Positions 44,561 to 58,675 of a stretch of 64,000 nt of DNA are shown one piece after another. The notes under the pieces are model-generated. The model had not been told where the DNA came from and made no database searches. It saw only the letters and a list, made by a program, of their open reading frames with translations. This stretch comes from Taudactylus pleione (Eukaryota; Chordata; Amphibia; Anura; Myobatrachidae). Each line of letters begins with the position of its first letter. Within the stretch, counting starts at the first letter, position 1. The position numbers and the translations under genes are program-made. Location: contig JAUIMM010002531.1 of NCBI GenBank assembly GCA_031769625.1, positions 1 through 64,000 of the forward strand. The letters are read 5' to 3'.

Positions 44561-47500
44561 CTTGTAGCAAACACAGACAGCTCAAAATTTCACTGGATGT
44601 GTCGAAGACCAAGACCCACAAATGTGATGTGAAATGGTTTTTCTCCCATGTTGCGTTTAAGAGAAAACAGCAAATGCTCGTTTTATGCCAAAATGCATTG
44701 AAAGCAATGAAAACAACAAAAGCGCATACTTTGTGATATCTCCTCTTGTAGCAAACACAGACAGCTCAAAATTTCACTGGATGTGTTGAAGACCAAGACC
44801 CACAAATGTGATGTGAAATGGTTTTTCTCCCATGTTGCGTTTAAGAGAAAACAGCAAATGCTCGTTTTATGCCAAAATGCATTGAAAGCAATGGAAACAA
44901 CAAAAGCGCATACTTTGTGATATCTCCTCTTGTAGCAAACACAGACAGCTCAAAATTTCACTGGATGTGTTGATGACCAAGACCCACAAATGTGATGTGA
45001 AATGGTTTTTCTCCCATGTTGCGTTTAAGAGAAAACAGCAAATGCACGTTTTAGGCCAAAATGCATTGAAAGCAATGGAAACAACAAAAGCACATACTTT
45101 GTGTTATCTCCTCTTGTAGCAAACACAGACAGCTCAAAATTTCACTTGAAGTGTTGAAGACCAAAACCCACAAATGTGATGTGAAATGGTTTTTCTCCCA
45201 TGTTGCGTTTAAGAGAAAACAGCAAATGCAAGTTTTAGGCCAAAATGCATTGAAAGCAATGGAAATAACAAAAGCGCATACTTTGTGATATCTCCTCTTG
45301 TAGCAAACACAGACAGCTCAAAATTTCACTGGATGTGTTGAAGACCAAAACCCACAAATGTGATGTGAAATGGTTTTTCTCCCATGTTGCGTTTAAGAGA
45401 AAACAGCAAATGCTCGTTTTATGCCAAAATGCAATGAAAGCAATGAAAACAACAAAAGCGCATACTTTGTGATATCTCCTCTTGTAGCAAACACAGACAG
45501 CTCAAAATTTCACTGGATGTGTTGAAGACCAAGACCCACAAATGTGATGTGAAATGGTTTTTCTCCCATGTTGCATTTAAGAGAAAACAGCAAATGCACG
45601 TTTTAGGCCAAAATGCATTGAAAGCAATGGAAACTACAAAAGCGCATACTTTGTGATATCTCCTCTTGTAGCAAACACAGACAGCTCAAAATTTCACTGG
45701 ATGTGTTGAAGACCAAGACCCACAAATGTGATGTGAAATGGTTTTTCTCGAGAAAACAGCAAATGCAAGTTTTAGGCCAAAATGCATTGAAAGCTATGGA
45801 AATAACAAAAGCGCATACTTTGTGATATCTCCTCTTGTAGCAAACACAGACAGCTCAAAATTTCACTGGATGTGTTGAAGACCAAGACCCACAAATGTGA
45901 TGTGAAATGGTTTTTCTCCCATGTTGCGTTTAAGAGAAAACAGTAAATGCACGTTTTAGGCCAAAATGCTTTGAAAGCAATGAAAACAACAAAAGCGCAT
46001 ACTTTGTGATATCTCCTCTTGTAGCAAACACGACAGCTCAAAATTTCACTGGATGTGTTGAAGACCAAGACCCACAAATGTGATGTGAAATGGTTTTTCT
46101 CCCATGTTGCGTTTAAGAGAAAACAGCAAATGCTCGTTTTATGCCAAAATGCATTGAAAGCAATGAAAACAACAAAAGAGCATACTTTGTGATATCTCCT
46201 CTTGTAGCAAACACAGACAGCTCAAAATTTCACTGGATGTGTTGAAGACCAAGACCCACAAATGTGATGTGAAATGGTTTTTCTCCCATGTTGCGTTTAA
46301 GAGAAAACAGCAAATGCACGTTTTAGGCCAAAATGCATTGAAAGCAATGAAAACACAAAAGCGCATACTTTGTGTTATCTCCTCTTGTAGCAAACACAGA
46401 CAGCTCAAAATTTCACTGGATGTGTTGAAGACCAAGACCCACAAATGTGATGTGAAATGGTTTTTCTCCCATGTTGCGTTTAAGAGAAAACAGCAAATGC
46501 ACGTTTTAGGCCAAAATGCAATGAAAGCAATGAAAACAACAAAAGTGCATACTTTGTGATATCTCCTCTTGTAGCAAACACAGACAGCTCAAAATTTTAC
46601 TGGATGTGTTGAAGACCAAGACCCACAAATGTGATGTGAAATGGTTTTTCTCCCATGTTGCGTTTAAGAGAAAACAGCAAATGCTTGTTTTATGCCAAAA
46701 TGCATTGAAAGCAATGAAAACAACAAAAGCGCATACTTTGTGATATCTCCTCTTGTAGCAAACACAGACAGCTCAAAATTTCACTGGATGTGTTGAAGAC
46801 CAAGACCCACAAACGTGATGTGAAATGGTTTTTCTCCCATGTTGCGTTTAAGAGAAAACAGCAAATGCTCGTTTTATGCCAAAATGCATTGAAAGCAATG
46901 GAAACAACAAAAGCGCATACTTTGTGATATCTCCTCTTGTAGCAAACACAGACAGCTCAAAATTTCACTGGATGTGTTGAAGACCAAGACCCACAAATGT
47001 GATGTGAAATGGTTTTTCTCCCATGTTGCGTTTAAGAGAAAACAGCAAATGCACGTTTTAGGACAAAATGCATTGAAAGCAATGGAAACAACAAAAGCAC
47101 ATACTTTGTGTTATCTCCTCTTGTAGCAAACACAGACAGCTCAAAATTTCACTTGATGTGTTGAAGACCAAAACCCACAAATGTGATGTGAAATGGTTTT
47201 TCTCCCATGTTGCGTTTAAGAGCAAACAGCAAATGCAAGTTTTAGGCCAAAATGCATTGAAAGCAATGGAAATAACAAAAGCGCATACTTTGTGATATCT
47301 CCTCTTGTAGCAAACACAGGCAGCTCAAAATTTCACTGGATGTGTTGAAGACCAAAACCCACAAATGTGATGTGAAATGGTTTTTCTCCCATGTTGCGTT
47401 TAAGAGAAAACAGCAAATGCTCGTTTTATGCCAAAATGCAATGAAAGCAATGAAAACAACAAAAGCGCATACTTTGTGATATCTCCTCTTGTAGCAAACA

Positions 47501-50500
47501 CAGACAGCTCAAAATTTCACTGGATGTGTTGAAGACCAAGACCCACAAATGTGATGTGAAATGGTTTTTCTCCCATGTTGCGTTTAAGAGAAAACAGCAA
47601 ATGCACGTTTTAGGCCAAAATGCATTGAAAGCAATGGAAACTACAAAAGCGCATACTTTGTGATATCTCCTCTTGTAGCAAACACAGACAGCTCAAAATT
47701 TCACTGGATGTGTTGAAGACCAAGACCCACAAATGTGATGTGAAATGGTTTTTCTCCCATGTTGCGTTTAAGAGAAAACAGCAAATGCACGTTTTAGGCC
47801 AAAATGCATTGAAAGCAATGGAAACAACAAAAGCACATACTTTGTGTTATCTCCTCTTGTAGCAAACACAGACAGCTCAAAATTTCACTTGATGTGTTGA
47901 AGACCAAAACCCACAAATGTGATGTGAAATGGTTTTTCTCCCATGTTGCGTTTAAGAGAAAACAGCAAATGCACGTTTTAGGCCAAAATGCATTGAAAGC
48001 AATGGAAATAACAAAAGCGCATACTTTGTGATATCTCCTCTTGTAGCAAACACAGACAGCTCAAAATTTCACTGGATGTGTTGAAGACCAAGACCCACAA
48101 ATGTGATGTGAAATGGTTTTTCTCCCATGTTGCGTTTAAGAGAAAACAGCAAATGCTCGTTTTATGCCAAAATGCATTGAAAGCAATGGAAACAACAAAA
48201 GCGCATACTTTGTGATATCTCCTCTTGTAGCAAACACAGACAGCTCAAAATTTCACTGGATGTGTTGAGGACCAAGACCCACAAATGTGATGTGAAATGG
48301 TTTTTCTCCCATGTTGCGTTTAAGAGAAAACAGCAAATGCATGTTTTAGGCCAAAATGCATTGAAAGCAATGGAAACAACAAAAGCACATACTTTGTGTT
48401 ATCTCCTCTTGTAGCAAACACAGACAGCTCAAAATTTCACTTGATGTGTTGAAGACCAAAACCCACAAATGTGATGTGAAATGGTTTTTCTCCCATGTTG
48501 CGTTTAAGAGAAAACAGCAAATGCTCGTTTTATGCCAAAATGCATTGAAAGCAATGAAAACAACAAAAGCGCATACTTTGTGATATCTCCTCTTGTAGCA
48601 AACACAGACAGCTCAAAATTTCACTGGATGTGTTGAAGACCAAGACCCACAAATGTGATGTGAAATGGTTTTTCTCCCATGTTGCGTTTAAGAGAAAACA
48701 GCAAATGCACGTTTTAGGCCAAAATGCATTGAAAGCAATGAAAACACAAAAGCGCATACTTTGTGATATCTCCTCTTGTAGCAAACACAGACAGCTCAAA
48801 ATTTCACTGGATGTGTTGAAGACCAAGACCCACAAACGTGATGTGAAATGGTTTTTCTCCCATGTTGCGTTTAAGAGAAAACAGCAAATGCTCGTTTTAT
48901 GCCAAAATGCATTGAAAGCAATGGAAACAACAAAAGCGCATACTTTGTGATATCTCCTCTTGTAGCAAACACAGACAGCTCAAAATTTCACTGGATGTGT
49001 TGAAGACCAAGACCCACAAATGTGATGTGAAATGGTTTTTCTCCCATGTTGCGTTTAAGAGAAAACAGCAAATGCACGTTTTAGGCCAAAATGCATTGAA
49101 AGCAATGGAAACAACAAAAGCACATACTTTGTGTTATCTCCTCTTGTAGCAAACACAGACAGCTCAAAATTTCACTAGATGTGTTGAAGACCAAAACCCA
49201 CAAATGTGATGTGAAATGGTTTTTCTCCCATGTTGCGTTTAAGAGCAAACAGCAAATGCAAGTTTTAGGCCAAAATGCATTGAAAGCAATGGAAATAACA
49301 AAAGCGCATACTTTGTGATATCTCCTCTTGTAGCAAACACAGACAGCTCAAAATTTCACTGGATGTGTTGAAGACCAAAACCCACAAATGTGATGTGAAA
49401 TGGTTTTTCTCCCATGTTGCGTTTAAGAGAAAACAGCAAATGCTCGTTTTATGCCACAATGCAATGAAAGCAATGAAAACAACAAAAGCGCATACTTTGT
49501 GATATCTCCTCTTGTAGCAAACACAGACAGCTCAAAATTTCACTGGATGTGTTGAAGACCAAGACCGACAAATGTGATGTGAAATGGTTTTTCTCCCATG
49601 TTGCGTTTAAGAGAAAACAGCAAATGCATGTTTTAGGCCAAAATGCATTGAAAGCAAAGGAAACTACAAAAGCGCATACTTTGTGATATCTCCTCTTGTA
49701 GCAAACACAGACAGCTCAAAATTTCACTGGATGTGTTGAAGACCAAGACCCACAAATGTGATGTGAAATGGTTTTTCTCCCATGTTGCGTTTAAGAGAAA
49801 ACAGCAAATGCACGTTTTAGGCCAAAATGCATTGAAAGCAATGGAAACTACAAAAGCGCATACTTTGTGATATCTCCTCTTGTAGCAAACACAGACAGCT
49901 CAAAATTTCACTGGATGTGTTGAAGACCAAGACCCACAAATGTGATGTGAAATGGTTTTTCTCCCATGTTGCGTTTAAGAGAAAACAGCAAATGCACGTT
50001 TTAGGCCAAAATGCATTGAAAGCAATGGAAACAACAAAAGCACATACTTTGTGTTATCTCCTCTTGTAGCAAACACAGACAGCTCAAAATTTCACTTGAT
50101 GTGTTGAAGACCAAAACCCTCAAATGTGATGTGAAATGGTTTTTCTCCCATGTTGCGTTTAAGAGAAAACAACAAATGCAAGTTTTAGGCCAAAATGCAT
50201 TGAAAGCAATGGAAATAACAAAAGCGCATACTTTGTGATATCTCCTCTTGTAGCAAACACAGACAGCTCAAAATTTCACTGGATGTGTTGAAGACCAAAA
50301 CCCACAAATGTGATGTGAAATGGTTTTTCTCCCATGTTGCGTTTAAGAGAAAACAGCAAATGCTCGTTTTATGCCAAAATGCAATGAAAGCAATGAAAAC
50401 AACAAAAGCGCATACTTTGTGATATCTCCTCTTGTAGCAAACACAGACAGCTCAAAATTTTACTGGATGTGTTGAAGACCAAGACACACAAATGTGATGT

Positions 50501-51949
50501 GAAATGGTTTTTCTCCCATGTTGCGTTTAAGAGAAAACAGCAAATGCTTGTTTTATGCCAAAATGCATTGAAAGCAATGAAAACAACAAAAGCGCATACT
50601 TTGTGATATCTCCTCTTGTAGCAAACACAGACAGCTCAAAATTTCACTGGATGTGTTGAAGACCAAGACCCACAAATGTGATGTGAAATGGTTTTTCTCC
50701 CATGTTGCGTTTAAGAGAAAACAGCAAATGCACGTTTTAGGCCAAAATGCATTGAAAGCAATGGAAACAACAAAAGCACATACTTTGTGTTATCTCCTCT
50801 TGTAGCAAACATAGACAGCTCAAAATTTCACTTGATGTGTTGAAGACCAAAACCCACAAATGTGATGTGAAATGGTTTTTCTCCCATGTTGCGTTTAAGA
50901 GCAAACAGCAAATGCAAGTTTTAGGCCAAAATGCATTGAAAGCAATGGAAATAACAAAAGCGCATACTTTGTGATATCTCCTCTTGTAGCAAACACAGAC
51001 AGCTCAAAATTTCACTGGATGTGTTGAAGACCAAAACCCACAAATGTGATGTGAAATGGTTTTTCTCCCATGTTGCGTTTAAGAGAAAACAGCAAATGCT
51101 CGTTTTATGCCAAAATGCAATGAAAGCAATGAAAACAACAAAAGCGCATACTTTGTGATATCTCCTCTTGTAGCAAACACAGACAGCTCAAAATTTCACT
51201 GGATGTGTTGAAGACCAAGACCCACAAATGTGATGTGAAATGGTTTTTCTCCCATGTTGCGTTTAAGAGAAAACAGCAAATGCACGTTTTAGGCCAAAAT
51301 GCATTGAAAGCAATGGAAACTACAAAAGCGCATACTTTGTGATATCTCCTCTTGTAGCAAACACAGACAGCTCAAAATTTCACTGGATGTGTTGAAGACC
51401 AAGACCCACAAATGTGATGTGAAATGGTTTTTCTCCCATGTTGCGTTTAAGAGAAAACAGCAAATGCACGTTTTAGGCCAAAATGCATTGAAAGCAATGG
51501 AAACTACAAAAGCGCATACTTTGTGATATCTCCTCTTGTAGCAAACACAGACAGCTCAAAATTTCACTGGATGTGTTGAAGACCAAGACCCACAAATGTG
51601 ATGTGAAATGGTTTTTCTCCCATGTTGCGTTTAAGAGAAAACAGCAAATGCACGTTTTAGGCCAAAATGCATTGAAAGCAATGGAAACTACAAAAGCGCA
51701 TACTTTGTGATATCTCCTCTTGTAGCAAACACAGACAGCTCAAAATTTCACTGGATGTGTTGAAGACCAAGACCCACAAATGTGATGTGAAATGGTTTTT
51801 CTCCCATGTTGCGTTTAAGAGAAAACAGCAAATGCAAGTTTAGGCCAAAATGCATTGAAAGCAATGGAAATAACAAAAGCGCATACTTTGTGATATCTCC
51901 TCTTGTAGCAAACACAGACAGCTCAAAATTTCACTGGATGTGTTGAAGA

Positions 51950-53750
51950 CCAAGACCCACAAATGTGATGTGAAATGGTTTTTCTCCCATGTTGCATTTA
52001 AGAGAAAACAGCAAATGCTCGTTTTATGCCAAAATGCATTGAAAGCAATGAAAACAACAAAAGCACATACTTTGTGATATCTCCTCTTGTAGCAAACACA
52101 GACAGCTCAAAATTTCACTGGATGTGTTGAAGACCAAGACCCACAAATGTGATGTGAAATGGTTTTTCTCCCATGTTGCGTTTAAGAGAAAACAGCAAAT
52201 GCACGTTTTAGGCCAAAATGCATTGAAAGCAATGAAAACACAAAAGCGCATACTTTGTGTTATCTCCTCTTGTAGCAAACACAGACAGCTCAAAATTTCA
52301 CTGGATGTGTTGAAGACCAAGACCCACATATGTGATGTGAAATGGTTTTTCTCCCATGTTGCGTTTAAGAGAAAACAGCAAATGCAAGTTTTAGGCCAAA
52401 ATGCATTGAAAGCAATGGAAATAACAAAAGCGCATACTTTGTGATATCTCCTCTTGTAGCAAACACAGACAGCTCAAAATTTCACTGGATGTGTTGAAGA
52501 CCAAGACCCACCAATGTGATGTGAAATGGTTTTTCTCCCATGTTGCGTTTAAGAGAAAACAGCAAATGCACGTTTTAGGCCAAAATGCTTTGAAAGCAAT
52601 GAAAACAACAAATGCGCATACTTTGTGATATCTCCTCTTGTAGCAAACACAGACAGCTCAAAATTTCACTGGATGTGTTGAAGACCAAGACCCACAAATG
52701 TGATGTGAAATGGTTTTTCTCCCATGTTGCGTTTAAGAGAAAACAGCAAATGCTCGTTTTATGCCAAAATGCATTGAAAGCAATGAAAACAACAAAAGCA
52801 CATACTTTGTGATATCTCCTCTTGTAGCAAACACAGACAGCTCAAAATTTCACTGGATGTGTTGAAGACCAAGACCCACAAATGTGATGTGAAATGGTTT
52901 TTCTCCCATGTTGCGTTTAAGAGAAAACAGCAAATGCTCGTTTTATGCCAAAATGCATTGAAAGCAATGAAAACAACAAAAGCACATACTTTGTGATATC
53001 TCCTCTTGTAGCAAACACAGACAGCTCAAAATTTCACTGGATGTGTTGAAGACCAAGACCCACAAATGTGATGTGAAATGGTTTTTCTCCCATGTTGCGT
53101 TTAAGAGAAAACAGCAAATGCACGTTTTAGGCCAAAATGCATTGAAAGCAATGAAAACACAAAAGCGCATACTTTGTGTTATCTCCTCTTGTAGCAAACA
53201 CAGACAGCTCAAAATTTCACTGGATGTGTTGAAGACCAAGACCCACATATGTGATGTGAAATGGTTTTTCTCCCATGTTGCGTTTAAGAGAAAACAGCAA
53301 ATGCAAGTTTTAGGCCAAAATGCATTGAAAGCAATGGAAATAACAAAAGCGCATACTTTGTGATATCTCCTCTTGTAGCAAACACAGACAGCTCAAAATT
53401 TCACTGGATGTGTTGAAGACCAAGACCCACCAATGTGATGTGAAATGGTTTTTCTCCCATGTTGCGTTTAAGAGAAAACAGCAAATGCACGTTTTAGGCC
53501 AAAATGCATTGAAAGCAATGAAAACAACAAATGCGCATACTTTGTGATATCTCCTCTTGTAGCAAACACAGACAGCTCAAAATTTCACTGGATGTGTTGA
53601 AGACCAAGACCCACAAATGTGATGTGAAATGGTTTTTCTCCCATGTTGCGTTTAAGAGAAAACAGCAAATGCTCGTTTTATGCCAAAATGCATTGAAAGC
53701 AATGGAAACAACAAAAGCGCATACTTTGTGATATCTCCTCTTGTAGCAAA
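51950..53750 (+). repeat. Five-unit (919-bp) tandem duplication in satellite B
   Basis: Three private variants recur exactly 919 bp apart: cccacatatgtg near 52,322 and 53,241, cccaccaatgtg near 52,508 and 53,427, and caacaaatgcgcat near 52,606 and 53,525. The spacing is five 184-bp units minus one base, because each copy includes one 183-bp unit (gaaaacacaaaag at 52,235 and 53,154). Confidence 0.9.
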
Positions 53751-56700
53751 CACAGACAGCTCAAAATTTCACTGGATGTGTTGAGGACCAAGACCCACAA
53801 ATGTGATGTGAAATGGTTTTTCTCCCATGTTGCGTTTAAGAGAAAACAGCAAATGCTTGTTTTAGGCCAAAATGCATTGAAAGCAATGGAAACAACAAAA
53901 GCACATACTTTGTGTTATCTCCTCTTGTAGCAAACACAGACAGCTCAAAATTTCACTTGTTGTGTTGAAGACCAAAACCCACAAATGTGATGTGAAATGG
54001 TTTTTCTCCCATGTTGCGTTTAAGAGAAAACAGCAAATGCAAGTTTTAGGCCAAAATGCATTGAAAGCAATGGAAATAACAAAAGCGCATACTTTGTGAT
54101 ATCTCCTCTTGTAGCAAACACAGACAGCTCAAAATTTCACTGGATGTGTTGAAGACCAAAACCCACAAATGTGATGTGAAATGGTTTTTCTCCCATGTTG
54201 CGTTTAAGAGAAAACAGCAAATGCTCGTTTTATGCCAAAATGCAATGAAAGCAATGAAAACAACAAAAGCGCATACTTTGTGATATCTCCTCTTGTAGCA
54301 AACACAGACAGCTCAAAATTTCACTGGATGTGTTGAAGACCAAGACCCACAAATTTTATGTGAAATGGTTTTTCTCCCATGTTGCGTTTAAGAGAAAACA
54401 GCAAATGCACGTTTTAGGCCAAAATGCATTGAAAGCAATGAAAACAACAAAAGCGCATACTTTGTGATATCTCCTCTTGTAGCAAACACAGACAGCTCAA
54501 AATTGCACTGGATGTGTTGAAGACCAAGACCCACAAATGTGATGTGAAATGGTTTTTCTCCCATGTTGCGTTTAAGAGAAAACAGCAAATGCACGTTTTA
54601 GGCCAAAATGCATTGAAAGCAATGGAAACTACAAAAGCGCATACTTTGTGATATCTCCTCTTGTAGCAAACACAGACAGCTCAAAATTTCACTGGATGTA
54701 TTGAAGACCAAGACCCACAAATGTGATGTGAAATGGTTTTTCTCCCATGTTGCATTTAAGAGAAAACAGCAAATGCACGTTTTAGGCCAAAATGCATTGA
54801 AAGCAATGGAAACAACAAAAGGGCATACTTTGTGATATCTCCTCTTGTAGCAAACACAGACAGCTCAAAATTTCACTGGATGTGTTGAAGACCAAGACCC
54901 ACAAATGTGATGTGAAATGGTTTTTCTCCCATGTTGCGTTTAAGAGAAAACAGCAAATGCACGTTTTAGGCCAAAATGCATTGAAAGCAATGGAAACAAC
55001 AAAAGCACATACTTTGTGTTATCTCCTCTTGTAGCAAACACAGACAGCTCAAAATTTCACTTGATGTGTTGAAGACCAAAACCCACAAATGTGATGTGAA
55101 ATGGTTTTTCTCCCATGTTGCGTTTAAGAGAAAACAGCAAATGCACGTTTTAGGCCAAAATGCATTGAAAGCAATGGAAATAACAAAAGCGCATACTTTG
55201 TGATATCTCCTCTTGTAGCAAACACAGACAGCTCAAAATTTCACTGGATGTGTTGAAGACCAAGACCCACAAATGTGATGTGAAATGGTTTTTCTCCCAT
55301 GTTGCGTTTAAGAGAAAACAGCAAATGCTCGTTTTATGCCAAAATGCATTGAAAGCAATGGAAACAACAAAAGCGCATACTTTGTGATATCTCCTCTTGT
55401 AGCAAACACAGACAGCTCAAAATTTCACTGGATGTGTTGAGGACCAAGACCCACAAATGTGATGTGAAATGGTTTTTCTCCCATGTTGCGTTTAAGAGAA
55501 AACAGCAAATGCACGTTTTAGGCCAAAATGCATTGAAAGCAATGGAAACAACAAAAGCACATACTTTGTGTTATCTCCTCTTGTAGCAAACACAGACAGC
55601 TCAAAATTTCACTTGATGTGTTGAAGACCAAAACCCACAAATGTGATGTGAAATGGTTTTTCTCCCATGTTGCGTTTAAGAGAAAACAGCAAATGCTCGT
55701 TTTATGCCAAAATGCATTGAAAGCAATGAAAACAACAAAAGCGCATACTTTGTGATATCTCCTCTTGTAGCAAACACAGACAGCTCAAAATTTCACTGGA
55801 TGTGTTGAAGACCAAGACCCACAAATGTGATGTGAAATGGTTTTTCTCCCATGTTGCGTTTAAGAGAAAACAGCAAATGCACGTTTTAGGCCAAAATGCA
55901 TTGAAAGCAATGAAAACACAAAAGCGCATACTTTGTGTTATCTCCTCTTGTAGCAAACACAGACAGCTCAAAATTTCACTGGATGTGTTGAAGACCAAGA
56001 CCCACAAATGTGATGTGAAATGGTTTTTCTCCCATGTTGCGTTTAAGAGAAAACAGCAAATGCACGTTTTAGGCCAAAATGCTTTGAAAGCAATGAAAAC
56101 AACAAAAGCGCATACTTTGTGATATCTCCTCTTGTAGCAAACACAGACAGCTCAAAATTTCACTGGATGTGTTGAAGACCAAGACCCACAAACGTGATGT
56201 GAAATGGTTTTTCTCCCATGTTGCGTTTAAGAGAAAACAGCAAATGCTCGTTTTATGCCAAAATGCATTGAAAGCAATGGAAACAACAAAAGCGCATACT
56301 TTGTGATATCTCCTCTTGTAGCAAACACAGACAGCTCAAAATTTCACTGGATGTGTTGAAGACCAAGACCCACAAATGTGATGTGAAATGGTTTTTCTCC
56401 CATGTTGCGTTTAAGAGAAAACAGCAAATGCTCGTTTTATGCCAAAATGCATTGAAAGCAATGGAAACAACAAAAGCGCATACTTTGTGATATCTCCTCT
56501 TGTAGCAAACACAGACAGCTCAAAATTTCACTGGATGTGTTGAGGACCAAGACCCACAAATGTGATGTGAAATGGTTTTTCTCCCATGTTGCGTTTAAGA
56601 GAAAACAGCAAATGCTTGTTTTAGGCCAAAATGCATTGAAAGCAATGGAAACAACAAAAGCACATACTTTGTGTTATCTCCTCTTGTAGCAAACACAGAC

Positions 56701-58675
56701 AGCTCAAAATTTCACTTGTTGTGTTGAAGACCAAAACCCACAAATGTGATGTGAAATGGTTTTTCTCCCATGTTGCGTTTAAGAGAAAACAGCAAATGCA
56801 AGTTTTAGGCCAAAATGCATTGAAAGCAATGGAAATAACAAAAGCGCATACTTTGTGATATCTCCTCTTGTAGCAAACACAGACAGCTCAAAATTTCACT
56901 GGATGTGTTGAAGACCAAAACCCACAAATGTGATGTGAAATGGTTTTTCTCCCATGTTGCGTTTAAGAGAAAACAGCAAATGCTCGTTTTATGCCAAAAT
57001 GCAATGAAAGCAATGAAAACAACAAAAGCGCATACTTTGTGATATCTCCTCTTGTAGCAAACACAGACAGCTCAAAATTTCACTGGATGTGTTGAAGACC
57101 AAGACCCACAAATTTTATGTGAAATGGTTTTTCTCCCATGTTGCGTTTAAGAGAAAACAGCAAATGCACGTTTTAGGCCAAAATGCATTGAAAGCAATGA
57201 AAACAACAAAAGCGCATACTTTGTGATATCTCCTCTTGTAGCAAACACAGACAGCTCAAAATTGCACTGGATGTGTTGAAGACCAAGACCCACAAATGTG
57301 ATGTGAAATGGTTTTTCTCCCATGTTGCGTTTAAGAGAAAACAGCAAATGCACGTTTTAGGCCAAAATGCATTGAAAGCAATGGAAACTACAAAAGCGCA
57401 TACTTTGTGATATCTCCTCTTGTAGCAAACACAGACAGCTCAAAATTTCACTGGATGTATTGAAGACCAAGACCCACAAATGTGATGTGAAATGGTTTTT
57501 CTCCCATGTTGCATTTAAGAGAAAACAGCAAATGCACGTTTTAGGCCAAAATGCATTGAAAGCAATGGAAACAACAAAAGGGCATACTTTGTGATATCTC
57601 CTCTTGTAGCAAACACAGACAGCTCAAAATTTCACTGGATGTGTTGAAGACCAAGACCCACAAATGTGATGTGAAATGGTTTTTCTCCCATGTTGCGTTT
57701 AAGAGAAAACAGCAAATGCACGTTTTAGGCCAAAATGCATTGAAAGCAATGGAAACAACAAAAGCACATACTTTGTGTTATCTCCTCTTGTAGCAAACAC
57801 AGACAGCTCAAAATTTCACTTGATGTGTTGAAGACCAAAACCCACAAATGTGATGTGAAATGGTTTTTCTCCCATGTTGCGTTTAAGAGAAAACAGCAAA
57901 TGCACGTTTTAGGCCAAAATGCATTGAAAGCAATGGAAATAACAAAAGCGCATACTTTGTGATATCTCCTCTTGTAGCAAACACAGACAGCTCAAAATTT
58001 CACTGGATGTGTTGAAGACCAAGACCCACAAATGTGATGTGAAATGGTTTTTCTCCCATGTTGCGTTTAAGAGAAAACAGCAAATGCTCGTTTTATGCCA
58101 AAATGCATTGAAAGCAATGGAAACAACAAAAGCGCATACTTTGTGATATCTCCTCTTGTAGCAAACACAGACAGCTCAAAATTTCACTGGATGTGTTGAG
58201 GACCAAGACCCACAAATGTGATGTGAAATGGTTTTTCTCCCATGTTGCGTTTAAGAGAAAACAGCAAATGCACGTTTTAGGCCAAAATGCATTGAAAGCA
58301 ATGGAAACAACAAAAGCACATACTTTGTGTTATCTCCTCTTGTAGCAAACACAGACAGCTCAAAATTTCACTTGATGTGTTGAAGACCAAAACCCACAAA
58401 TGTGATGTGAAATGGTTTTTCTCCCATGTTGCGTTTAAGAGAAAACAGCAAATGCTCGTTTTATGCCAAAATGCATTGAAAGCAATGAAAACAACAAAAG
58501 CGCATACTTTGTGATATCTCCTCTTGTAGCAAACACAGACAGCTCAAAATTTCACTGGATGTGTTGAAGACCAAGACCCACAAATGTGATGTGAAATGGT
58601 TTTTCTCCCATGTTGCGTTTAAGAGAAAACAGCAAATGCACGTTTTAGGCCAAAATGCATTGAAAGCAATGAAAA
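53540..58675 (+). repeat. Fifteen-unit (2,759-bp) higher-order duplication in satellite B
   Basis: About 53,540-55,915 recurs at about 56,300-58,675 with a constant shift of 2,759 bp (15 units minus one base). Private variants shared at this spacing include cacttgttgtg (53,954 and 56,713), caaattttatgtg (about 54,350 and 57,110), aaaattgcactgg (about 54,500 and 57,259), ggatgtattgaag and aaaagggcatac. The match ends near 58,675, where the second copy has aaaaataac instead of the 183-bp-unit variant. Confidence 0.88.

Noticed and set aside
45740..45760. 15-bp deletion in one satellite B unit (at 45,749/45,750), considered as a functional site
   Set aside because: It occurs in a single unit, removes conserved bases and creates no recognisable motif; it is most simply a private indel.
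46239..46559. Possible small basic protein in satellite B (peptide containing KWFFSHVAFKRKQQ) and its minus-strand counterparts
   Set aside because: The open frame exists only where a 183-bp unit happens to keep frame. The 184-bp unit otherwise shifts it, both strands are open, and the same peptide recurs many times with the repeat.
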